This document shows positions 1-8,538 of a stretch of 23,878 bases of DNA, piece by piece. This stretch comes from Ochromonadaceae sp. CCMP2298. Taxonomy: Eukaryota > Sar > Synurophyceae > Ochromonadales > Ochromonadaceae. The position numbers and the translations under genes were made by a program. The DNA lies in contig MU633789.1 in assembly GCA_026770595.1 (NCBI GenBank), positions 1 through 23,878 on the forward strand, given 5' to 3'. Numbering within the stretch: the stretch's first letter is position 1; every line of letters begins with the position of its first letter. A model generated the notes under the pieces. That model ran no database searches, was not told where the DNA came from, and saw only the letters and a program-made list of their open reading frames with translations.

Positions 1-138
1 CCCCCCCCCCCCTGCCCAACGCTCTGTAACTCGCAAACTCGTCCCTATTCACCCTATTCACCACCATAGGATTACATTGCATCACATTCAGCCGGGGGGT
101 CTGGGCCTGTGAACGGCTTCGAAGAGAGCTTGCTGGGC
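1..138. other. Left-edge sequence upstream of gene 1
   Basis: This stretch opens with a run of C followed by pyrimidine-rich sequence and a possible AG acceptor near position 91. The reading frame of gene 1 stays open back to a TAG at 67-69, with no ATG before 139. It could therefore be the 5'UTR of gene 1, or the end of an intron joining an upstream exon outside the window. The sequence alone does not settle this. Confidence 0.4.
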
Positions 139-3100
139 ATGGAGTTCGCGCGGCACCACTTCGCCCCCGCACCAGCAGACTGGGGAAAGAAAAAAACTAA
201 GAAAAAGGCTGAGAATGAAGCTGAGGAAGAAGCTTTGGAAGACGCTGATGTATATGAGATGTTTGCGTGTCAGGGCGGCTTGGATGAGGTGGTTCTGCAG
301 CAGATGCAGCACCTGCTATTTAACGAGCAATGGCACGGCAATGGCAAAGGCAATGGCAAGGCAATGGCAAGCGTTGAGTGGCCGAAGGGCAATGGCAAGG
401 CATCGTCCAGCAGAGATTCGCCGGTGGCTGAGGATGCCAGTCCAGAGGCGCTGGAGAGAGTCGACAGTGTGTGCAGGCAAGAGAGTGTGTCCAGATGCGG
501 CCAAGAGGTTCCACAGGAGGAGAGGGCGTCTTACGGGAGTGTTGTGCAGACTGCTATGGCCAATATGCGAGCACTGGTGGCCCTCAGTGCAGCAGAGGCA
601 GAGAGGGAGCGAAACGACATCGAAAGCAGTAAAAGTAAGGACAGCTCTAGAAAGAGTGGTAGCCGGAGCGCGAGTGGCAAACGCGGGAAGAAGGCACCCC
701 CTGTTGTGGAGATAGTGGAGGTTGCGCGAAGCACAGTGCTGAACGAGCTGCTGAAAAGTTTGGAAAATCACCCGACCCCCCCCAACGAGAGTCCCTCGAT
801 TATATCCCCACTGCGCAGAGTCGAGTCGAGTTCTGGGTCTGGGGCAGCCGGGGGTGCGCCGCGGGAGGGCCAGGGGCCGTGGAAGGATCTGTCTGCAGAG
901 GTGTGCCTCGCAAATTCATGGTGGCATCCCGAGGCTACCGGCCAGCCCCCCTCTGCGGCGAACACATTCGGTGCGGTGACTGTGCGCTTGGGCAAGCGGG
1001 GGCGCTACTTTGACGATGTGTGCGCCGAAATCGAGTACGTGGAGCGACTCAACTACTCTGGCTGCACGCAGCTCAAGCCCCTGCACGCCTGGACTGACCT
1101 GTTCCACGCCGGCTACTGCGAGAACCACGACGGTCTCTACAGGGACTGGGCGTACGCAGCCCAGGTGAAAAAATTGGAAAACCTACCCTTGCCAAAATTG
1201 AAGAAGAAGAAGAGTTTGGACCCGTGCTTCCATACCAACGAGGCGTGCGATCGATCCAGCGAGCTGAGGGGCTTCTTCCCCCCGCCCGTACCGGTGGCCG
1301 TGCACCACCCTGCTTGCTGGTTTGTCGAGACTCCCACATGTGTGGAGGCACTAGCGGGTGCTCGCTTGGCCCTGGATGCCTCCAAAATGCACCCCGCTGC
1401 CTTCGTGCGCATCAGCAAGCCCCCCCCTCCCCAGGCTTCCGCACTGAGGGGACGCGTGAGGTCGGGTAGTCAGACAGAGCGGGAGCGGGAGAGTGTCCTA
1501 TTCAGGGGCATACATTTCGACTGCGTTAAGGCTACCGCGAGAGGAGGTGCAGGCAAGGAGGTGCAGTTCGAGGAGGAGGAGGAGGAGGAGGAGGAGTCTG
1601 AGGAGGAGGATGGCGAGGACGTGGACAAGCTTAACATATTTGCGGATCGGGACATGAAGCAGCTAGCGGTCGAGCAGGCCCTCACCTTCGTGCGCATCGC
1701 AAAATTACAGCAGGCTATGCGGGATAACGAGCCCGCCACACAATTGCGTGCACGGCGGAAACGTCTGGAGAGCCTGTTGTACAGTAGTGTGGTGAAGATG
1801 CAGGCCTCGCAGACACAGCGACTGAACTACCCCCTCCGTCCCACAAAGGAGTACCTGCTGGACGAGCGTGGGAACCAGATAGCTAGTGCGAATGTGCAAG
1901 AAGAGTCCTCTACCAGGTATGTCCCCTTCTCCCCACTCTGTCTACTTCTCCTGACTCTGTCCACTGCTCTTCATGACACTCTCCGCACTCTAACACCTTA
2001 GATTCTGACCCCTGCTTTCTTTTCCTTCGTTTTTAATCCCTATACTTCCAAACCCTTTCCTCAACCACAGGATGACGCGGGCAGCCGAGGGCGGCGGTAG
2101 CCGCAAACGCAAGGACCTCATCGGGGCGGTGTCCCTGCGACACGCAGAGCAGGGTTTGGCGGTGATAGGCTGTCTGCAGATAGGCGCACCTGTGGATGTG
2201 AGGGTGGGGGCTTACTGGCGCAGCGGGGTGGTGCAGCGGCTCCTGCTGGACGGGGGGCTTGTCAGGCATGTCAAGGTATGCGCTCGCGCTCCGACTCTGC
2301 CTCATCCCCAATCTCAGCACTCCCTCCCCTCCCTTCCCTCCCTTCCCTCCTATCAGGTACAGCTGCAGCCAGAGGGGGGCGACGCGGAGACCCAGGCGGG
2401 TTTCAGGGTGGGTGTCAAGATGCGCTGGGAGGAGCCGCGCAGCATTTGGGTGGCAGTAGAGGACAGCCGCATCCTGCCCTACGGCTCCTGCTGCAGGCCG
2501 GCGACAGGTCCCGCCAAGGCGAGGAGCTCTCAGATGATCGAGCAGAGGCAGAGGGAGTCGGATGCTCACCAGGCGGCAGCGGCGGCAGTGGCGGCGGCAA
2601 AGAGACCTCCGGTGGGTGCTTTCAGTGCTGTGCGTCCGGCTATGGTAGATGCCGTCAATGCAGTCACAGCCAATGTCGCTGCAGGGGGGCCTATGGACGA
2701 GTCCGAGGCCGGGGAAGTGGGCGCAGGGAACACCGCCGAGGAGGTGGGCAGTTCCCAGACCCAGCCTCATTCCCAGTCCCAGATGCAGTTGCAGGTGCAA
2801 GTACCCGTGGTGGGATTGGGCCTGGGACTGGGCGTAGGATTGGGACTGCGGATGCACCATCCAGTGGCGCACTTCCCATCTGCTCCCTCCACCCCCTCTG
2901 TCGTCTCCTCCGATGCCGCATACTCTGCGCTGCTCACGGAGGGCCAGCCTCCCCAGGCGCACCCCGTGCCCTGTCTGCAGTACCCCACCAACGGGGGTCA
3001 GTTCCAGTACCCAGCAAACGCCTCCGTGGGGGTGCAGCACTTTATGCCCCTGGCGCTCTCCAACGGGGAGAGTGTGAAGCAGCTGGAGGCGAGCGAGGTA

Positions 3101-3157
3101 GAGGCCACGACGTTCCGTATAAGTCCGAGTGGCACACTCGAAAAGATCAAACGATAG
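139..3157 (+). CDS. Unrecognised low-complexity protein, possible Tudor-like barrel
   Basis: Predicted exons are 139-1916, 2071-2275 and 2357-3157, giving 927 residues. The introns (154 and 81 bp) are GT-AG with pyrimidine-rich 3' ends and keep the frame (phases 2 and 0). The first in-frame ATG at 139 is chosen as the start, although the frame is open upstream to position 70. The protein has a Lys-rich N-terminus, an Asn-Gly-Lys repeat, a Ser/Lys/Arg-rich stretch, and a globular block around residues 250-400 with conserved-looking Trp, Cys and Tyr. A Glu run follows near residue 478. Around residues 620-690 a segment reading VDVRVGAYWRSGVVQRLL and ending ILPYGS resembles a Tudor or Agenet barrel; this is inference from pattern only. 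The C-terminus is rich in Ala, Gln and Gly. I do not recognise the family. It is convergent with gene 2. Confidence 0.7.
328..371 (+). repeat. Coding tandem repeat, Asn-Gly-Lys
   Basis: About three imperfect copies of GGCAATGGCAA(A/G), roughly 10-12 bp each, lie in exon 1 of gene 1. A further partial copy lies near 389-400. The repeat encodes a GNGKGNGK-type flexible basic stretch. Confidence 0.75.
1570..1596 (+). repeat. GAG trinucleotide run (poly-Glu)
   Basis: An uninterrupted GAG run of nine units, followed after a short break by more GAG codons, encodes the acidic tract of gene 1 just before a predicted helical segment. This is a likely length-variable coding microsatellite. Confidence 0.8.
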
Positions 3158-3720
3158 CTGTGACAGTAGCTTCGCAGTAGTTTAGCAAGTTTTGGTGCGG
3201 CCGTTACCGTGCCCCTGCCCCCGTGTCCTCCTCCTACCCCCTTCATCCGTCCTCGCTGCTCCCTGTCCCCGTCTCCCTGTTTCCTTTTCCATGCTGTACA
3301 GTAAGAACATTTGTATATACCGTTTGCTAATAATATGCATTTACGAAAATATAAAAAAGAGCACAAAAGGAAGAGCAGCACAGCGGGCGTATGAGGAGAG
3401 GGAAGGGTAAGAGGAGGAGCGAAGAAATGTAGGACACGGGGGAGGGAGGGCGGGAGGCAGAGGCCACCGGCAGTGGGTTCCGCATCAGTGGTGACGGCTC
3501 ACTCGTCAAAAAAGAGGGTATGTGATACCAGGACAGTTGTGTTCTGCACGCTAAAGATGCCGCTTCCGCTTCCACTTGCGATAATTACATTTGTATATAT
3601 AAGTTTAGCGTCTGCAAATATGAAAAGGGCATCTTCTGTCATGTTTTCAAATTTATACAACTAAGTTCATTTTACAAGTCAATAATATTTGGTGTTTTTT
3701 CCAACTCTATGGTCTATGCG
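3158..3720. other. Convergent 3' region between genes 1 and 2
   Basis: This 563-bp stretch holds no supportable gene and should contain both 3'UTRs. Gene 1's side has TGTA at 3295 and TGTATATA at 3312-3319, then A-rich sequence at about 3345-3370 that could be its 3' end. Gene 2's side (minus strand) has TGTAAAAT about 45 nt after its stop. A second TTTGTATATATA lies near 3589-3601. No AATAAA was seen on the relevant strands. Confidence 0.5.
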
Positions 3721-6565
3721 TCAATCCGTGGCCAGAACCACCCCGAATGGCGACCCGGTGGCGTGGACCACAGTCGCAGCGACATTGACAGCGATATCGG
3801 CGAGGTCAGCGGGGGCGTCGACGGGCGCGGGCTCCGGCTCCACCACCGAGACGACCTTGACGGACACCGACATCTTGGCCGAAAAGTCCTTCGACAAGCG
3901 CGTGGGCGATGAGATGAGAGAGGAGGTGTCGGAGAGCCTGCGGAATGGGGACCCATTGGAGACCTTCCGTGGGGTGGGCGGATTTGAATCCACAAACGTT
4001 CCTGACCGTCCGGATCTTCCTGATATACTGGAGGCTCCGTAGTTCTTGGAGGAGGTGTTGTAGGACTTGCGGAAGCCGGGCCTGCTGAACAGCCGCACTT
4101 GGTTGAGCAACTCGGGGTTAGGCTGGATGTGGTTCTCCTGCAGGTACTCTAGGAACTCCTGGGGCGTGATGTCGAGCGACTCGCGCATAACGGTGACCAC
4201 CGTGTGCACTAGCAGCTTCAGGTGGTCGGTTTTGTCTGTTATGGCCTCCTCGATCACTCGGTAGAAGACTGCCTCTGTGAAGGGGAAGCCCAGCATCAGA
4301 ACGTGCTGCAGGGCCACAACCATGCGCAATACGCACACAGGCGCGGTATTTAGGCGCCTCAGATGCTCCCTGACCTTGGCCACTATAGCCACGAACCACC
4401 TCTCATGCACCAGGCGCAGCATGTAGGTGTGCTTGGTGCGCTGCCCCGCTGATGCCCGCATGCGGCGGATGTCCCTCCTCAGGCCCCGGCTGGGGTCGCC
4501 CCCGTCTTTATTCGCCACATCGAAACAGGCACTCTGCTCCCTCAGCTCTGCGTGCCTGGAGAAGTCTTTTTTCTCATACATGTTCAGAGACTGCCCAGCG
4601 GACTCCTTGGAGAACTTCTGGAAGCGATCTTGCTCCTGCAGGATCTTCAGACTGGTACGTTCTAGCCGTTGAATTTTCTTCAGCCAGGCGCCGATAAGGT
4701 TGTCGCTCGCGTGGGTGAGCGTGTTGGAAGCTTGATGTGTGGAGACCATGGACTGCTGGAAGCGCTCGTGCCTGTCCTGCAGGTACTTTAGACCGTCCAC
4801 AGCCTCTGAGGGATCCGTCACGATGCCGATGAGCTCAGCAGCGACGTGTGCCTCCTCTGCGGACACGTTGGAGTATATCTTAGAGGTGTACTGGGCAGTC
4901 ACCTTGCGATGCCGCTGGTGCGACTCCGACTGGGGCCTATGCTGCCGCGGCGTCTGCGGCTGCTGTGCCTGTTGTGCCTGCTGTGCCTGCTGTGCCTGTA
5001 TCTGCTGTGCGTCATCTGCATCGTCGCCTTTGTCCGCTTCCACGAACTCCATCCCTGGAGCCTCTTCCTCCCTCTCCAACCTGCCCCACCGCGGTGATGC
5101 AGGTGCGTCCGAGACCTCACTATCATCATCGTTCTCCTTCCAGCGGCTCAGCCGCTGCGCCGCCAGCACAGAAGACGTGTCGGGTCGAGTCCCCTCCTCC
5201 CCCTCTGACGTGTCTGGTCGCCTATCCCTGTCTTGTCTGTCCTCGTCTCCCTGCTGGTCTGGGATCTTGCTGGATTCCTCCGCACTCCCGGCCTCCGGAG
5301 AGGCGTCACCTGGGCGCTTCTTCAGCTTCCGGCCCTTGGAAGGGAACGCCTTTCGAGCAGACCCAGTCCAGCGAGCTGGGGAAACCGGCTCGCTGGTCTG
5401 GCCCGAGTGGTGTGAGCTCAGGGACTCCGTGGACTCGCGGAGGTTGCGCTTAGAGGGCGAGAACAGCGAGGGATCGGGGCGTGTCACGCTGCGGATAAAA
5501 GCGTCCGTACCGCGCGACTTGAGCAGTTCCAATTGGTGCTCCAGACCCAGAGACTTCATGCGCTGAGGGCTGCCCGGGGTTAGAACTTGGGCGGGGAAAT
5601 GGGCGGCTGAGTTACAGCGGGAAGTCTTGGCGCCCTCGATTGAAATAGCAGACATCATGGTCTCTACGGGCTGCAGCTTGAGGACGGGGAACCAACTCTC
5701 AGCAGCAACTGCAGCCGCAGTAGCAGCACTAACAGATACTCTCCGTGTTAAGCCGGGTGAAGCCACGGGTGAAGCCAAGCCCATGGTCTCCTCGTGCTCC
5801 TTCTGGCGCTGCTGCTTCAGTAGACTGTGGGTTGGCAGGGATTTTGGGGTGGGGGGGGTGAATATATAGACGAATGTAATAGTAAGCAGGAGGCAGACAT
5901 GAGGCAGGCAGGGTGTAGGTGCAGGGTGTAGGTGGAGGATGTAGGTGCAGGGTGTAAGTGTAGGGTGTAGGTGACTGTCTGCCTATATGACTATCTGCCT
6001 GACTATCAATGCAGTAACGTAGAAGCAGACAGAGACATAGAGATAGACATAGTACGTACCTGTCCTGCAGCACTTCGAAGGCCTTCATGCGAGCATCCAG
6101 CTCCACCACCTCCGGCAGCAGCGCCTCCCCATGAAACAGCACGTGCTTCAAGCACCACGCCAAAGACTCCTCCAGACTGGGCGCCGCGAAGTGCTTCTCC
6201 AAACTCTGCCCCAGGCGGATGAACCTTGTGTGGCGCTGTATCTGCTTCACTCGCTCGAAGACGTCCTTCTTCGTCCTGCGCGTAGTCTCCAAACGCACCT
6301 GCGTCTTCTCCAGTTTATCCATCAGCGTGGGTGGGCGACCTTCAACTGTGGCCGGCGTGACGGTTGCGGGGGTGATCGTCTCCTCCTCGACGTGGTAAAA
6401 GATCTCTCCGATCAAGTTCACCTTCACCTCGCCATCAGCGAAGTTCGGCTTGGAGACCCGGTAGACCTGGAAGTCAAGGACGTCGGTCATATCTTTCGCA
6501 TCCATCTCTCCATTCTTCTTCTTCTTCTTCTTGCCTTCAGACCCTTTCTTGATTATGATCGGCAT
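3721..6565 (-). CDS. Unrecognised 869-residue protein with helical C-terminal region
   Basis: Exons are 6565-6060 and 5824-3721, joined across a 235-bp GT-AG intron (donor GTACGT, acceptor CCCACAG, phase 2). The ATG at 6565 opens a Lys-rich N-terminus. Residues about 30-190 form a conserved-looking block with Lys/Arg-rich predicted helices. Residues about 190-440 are Ser/Pro/Glu-rich and probably disordered. A QAQQAQQ tract sits near residue 441. From about residue 475 to 790 the protein is mostly helical, with a hydrophobic core segment (LRMVVALQHVLMLGFPFTEA). The C-terminus is Ser-rich, then hydrophobic and Ala/Val-rich. I cannot assign a family: the arrangement suggests a scaffold or cytoskeletal protein, but nothing catalytic is visible. 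It is transcribed the same way as RPL17, 779 bp downstream of the RPL17 stop, and is convergent with gene 1. Confidence 0.75.
4961..5008 (-). repeat. 9-bp coding minisatellite (Gln-Ala-Gln)
   Basis: Imperfect 9-bp units (plus-strand TGCTGTGCC) repeat about four to five times inside exon 2 of gene 2. They encode the QAQQAQQAQQ tract. The synonymous differences between units suggest an older expansion. Confidence 0.8.
5909..5972. repeat. Intronic minisatellite, 12-13 bp units
   Basis: About five imperfect copies of a GTGTAGGTGCAGG-like unit lie inside the gene 2 intron. On the sense (minus) strand they are C/A/T-rich. No stable coding frame is implied. Confidence 0.75.
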
Positions 6566-7344
6566 CTTGGCTTAACGTGGCGTGTCTCTACCAGTACTGG
6601 GTATGCTCGACTCCTCCTCACGGATCTCGCCGAACGACTCGGCAATCTTACGTCTACTGCACCGTCTTATGTCGGCGTGGTGGCGACCTCAGCGCGGGGC
6701 TCCACTCTGGAACACATTCCATCCCATGGCCTTGGGTGACTGCGGATTCGTTGTGTGATACCCATCCCAATGACTGCGGATGCCTGGGATGTGATACAAA
6801 AACAAGCGATCTTCGAAGATGCGTAACTTACTCGTAACGGTCCATGGGAACTAAATGGGCTACCGGTACATAGTTATTCCCTCTTAATGATCATATCAAA
6901 GTACACCGATACAGCGCATGTAAGATGTGCTCGTCTGAGAAAATTAAACTTGATATTAAAATATCATGCGCCTGGATAAGCATGACATTTAAAGTATCGA
7001 TAATATGAAACAAATAATTCCAGGAGTGTTATCAACGCGTTATTTCTTCGACAGGCCTCCAACATTACATAGCCAGGTGAATGACGGCATAGCTGTGGAG
7101 ATATCTATACCTTAACAGGCTCTTCCTGCATGCCCATCGATACCAGATGCCGCGCCAAGGACGAGTAAGTTGCAGGAAAGAGAAGATAAATCACATCTCA
7201 CGGTCATTACTTACGGTTCCCAACGAAACAAAAGCAAGAACTACATCCGTTATATCGGTAAAAGATACTAGAGAGAGTGCCTGCTGAAGCGCCGCCGACT
7301 GCTGGGGTTATTGGGGTTGTTCTGGATTGTGAAGGGGATCACAG
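6566..7344. other. Gene 2 upstream region and RPL17 3' region
   Basis: These 779 bp separate the RPL17 stop from the gene 2 start, both on the minus strand, and hold no convincing coding region. The part next to gene 2 contains an imperfect 34-36 bp duplication (TGACTGCGGAT at 6737 and 6771, TGTGATAC at 6754 and 6790), probably promoter or 5'UTR. The centre (about 6880-7060) is AT-rich with overlapping dyads. A CTCTTCCTGCA / TGCAGGAAAGAG inverted repeat spans 7120-7182. RPL17's 3'UTR side has TGTA about 100 nt after the stop. No tRNA, snRNA or rRNA signature was found. Confidence 0.5.
6720..6797. repeat. Imperfect direct repeat upstream of gene 2
   Basis: Two diverged copies share CATCCCA, TGACTGCGGAT and TGTGATAC in the same order. 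Spacing is 34 bp for TGACTGCGGAT and 36 bp for TGTGATAC. They start about 155 bp upstream of the gene 2 ATG, so they may be duplicated regulatory sequence. Confidence 0.6.
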
Positions 7345-8127
7345 TTAGACTCCGCCGCCAACCTTGATGGTCTTGTTCTTGCTCTGTGCGAGCTGCTTCT
7401 TCGACAGCTTCAACACAACCTCCTCCTTCTCCTTCACGATCTCCTCGTTCTTCTCCTCAACAATAATCTCGATGTGGGCAGGGGACGACTGGTAGGCTGG
7501 AAGGATGTAGCAAGTATGGAAAAAATTAGACTAGCGCGCTCAGCAACAAAAGAGCAGAGGAATATTTTACGTACCGTTAATTCTGCCGTGGGCTCTGTAG
7601 GTTCTGCGGCGCATCTTGGGGGCCTGGTTGCAGTTCACGCTTGTGATGAACACCTTGTCGAGCTCAAGACCCTTCGTCTGTACAAATGAATCACATAGGG
7701 GAGGCAGGGGCACCAAGTTAGCTGACAGTCGAGCAACGAATGCAGGCAGTTAAAGTAAAGACACACACCAATTCAATTCTGAATCGTCTTGATTAATTTA
7801 CGAGATGCTTACCTCCGCGTTGGACTCGATGTTGCGCAGGAGATCAAGGAAGGTCTTCGTTGCCTTCTGGGGGAAGCCAACCTTGTCACCGCATGCCTTG
7901 TACTGCTTGCCAACGGCGTGCCTGCCAATACCACCAGTGTACTTGGTGAAAGGAATAGCCTCCTTGAAAGCGAGCACGTTCTCCAAGTACGATCTGGCCT
8001 TGGCAATGGTTCTGCCCTTGATGGCCTCACCGATCTCGCGGCAGTGCTTGAAGTGCACTCTGAGGTGGGTGCCCTTCGCCTTGGCGGCCTTCACGGCGTT
8101 ATCGGGATCGTGGCTGTACTTGACCAT
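7345..8127 (-). CDS. RPL17: Large ribosomal subunit protein uL22 (L17)
   Basis: This is a 60S ribosomal protein that lines the peptide exit tunnel. Exons are 8127-7813, 7677-7575 and 7496-7345, with GT-AG introns of 135 and 78 bp (phases 0 and 1), giving 189 residues, close to the usual ~184. The N-terminus MVKYSHDPDNAVKAAKAKG and the block APKMRRRTYRAHGRIN, followed by SSPAHIEI, are diagnostic of eukaryotic L17. The divergent C-terminal tail is Lys/Glu-rich and ends in VGGGV. Intron 1 has a TAA in frame just after the donor, so retention would truncate the protein. It is divergently arranged with the 40S assembly gene NOC4, suggesting shared control of ribosome production. Confidence 0.97.
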
Positions 8128-8538
8128 CGTTGAATCTGACTGACCGCCGTGTAATGAAGTGAGATTATCTGTAGAAAAGAGAGGGCCTGTGGGTGGAAAG
8201 CCTCTCTTGGTGCTTCGGCTCTGCTCCCCTCCCCACGGCAGCCAGAGGTTTTGCGGCTATAATTTTCGCCTATTTTCGCCATCCCCTCCTGCCTATCTTT
8301 TGGCCCTGTTTTTTGAGTGGCTGCTAGGGAGCAGTACGTACTGGGGTAGTGGCGCCGGTATTTTATGTGGCGCCGATTTTCAGACGTGGTGTGGCTGCTT
8401 CCACCCAATCCGTCATTGAGGGGACGCGGACAATCTCTGATCTGTTTCAGCAGCTCCTGGCATTCGTCGGGCCCGAAGACCCTCAACACGCTCTCGCTCT
8501 CTCTGCGTTGCCAGCTCTGCCGACTCGGCCAAGGGAAC
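8128..8538. promoter_or_regulatory. Bidirectional promoter, RPL17 / NOC4
   Basis: This 411-bp divergent spacer contains ATTTTCGCC twice in tandem (8262-8270 and 8272-8280, period 10) beside a TATAA at 8258-8262. It also holds a perfect 12-bp palindrome CAGTACGTACTG (8332-8343) and GTGGCGCCG twice (8349-8357 and 8367-8375, period 18). The TTTTCGCC element resembles an E2F-like half-site, which is only a resemblance. Transcription start sites cannot be placed from sequence. Confidence 0.6.

Noticed and set aside
109-138. Start of gene 1 at the GTG at 109
   Set aside because: GTG is not a normal eukaryotic nuclear start. The first in-frame ATG is at 139, although an upstream exon remains possible.
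2033-3040. 335-codon open frame on the minus strand opposite gene 1
   Set aside because: It is antisense to the better-supported gene 1 exons, is rich in His, Arg and Leu as expected for a shadow frame, and crosses both gene 1 introns without splice logic.
4961-5008. CRISPR-like or array repeat
   Set aside because: The units are contiguous 9-bp coding repeats without spacers, inside a conserved reading frame.
4739-5566. 275-codon plus-strand open frame inside gene 2
   Set aside because: The Cys/Ser-rich translation mirrors the polyQ and Ser/Glu codons of gene 2 on the other strand.
5825-6059. Continuation of the gene 2 N-terminal frame past 6060
   Set aside because: The translation becomes Leu/Cys/Pro/Tyr repeats from the minisatellite. 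A GTACGT donor and CCCACAG acceptor restore the frame downstream.
6577-6837. 86-codon plus-strand open frame upstream of gene 2
   Set aside because: It spans the imperfect promoter repeat, is Cys/Thr/Arg-rich without any recognisable pattern, and has no support.
7060-7110. Possible tRNA A-box-like string TAGCCAGGTGAATG
   Set aside because: No matching B box (GGTTCGANNCC) or cloverleaf lies downstream.
8365-8538. 58-residue N-terminal extension of NOC4 from the ATG at 8365
   Set aside because: The sequence is Ser/Leu/Arg/Trp-rich with no Noc4 likeness and overlaps the promoter motifs. The ATG at 8539 has better context.
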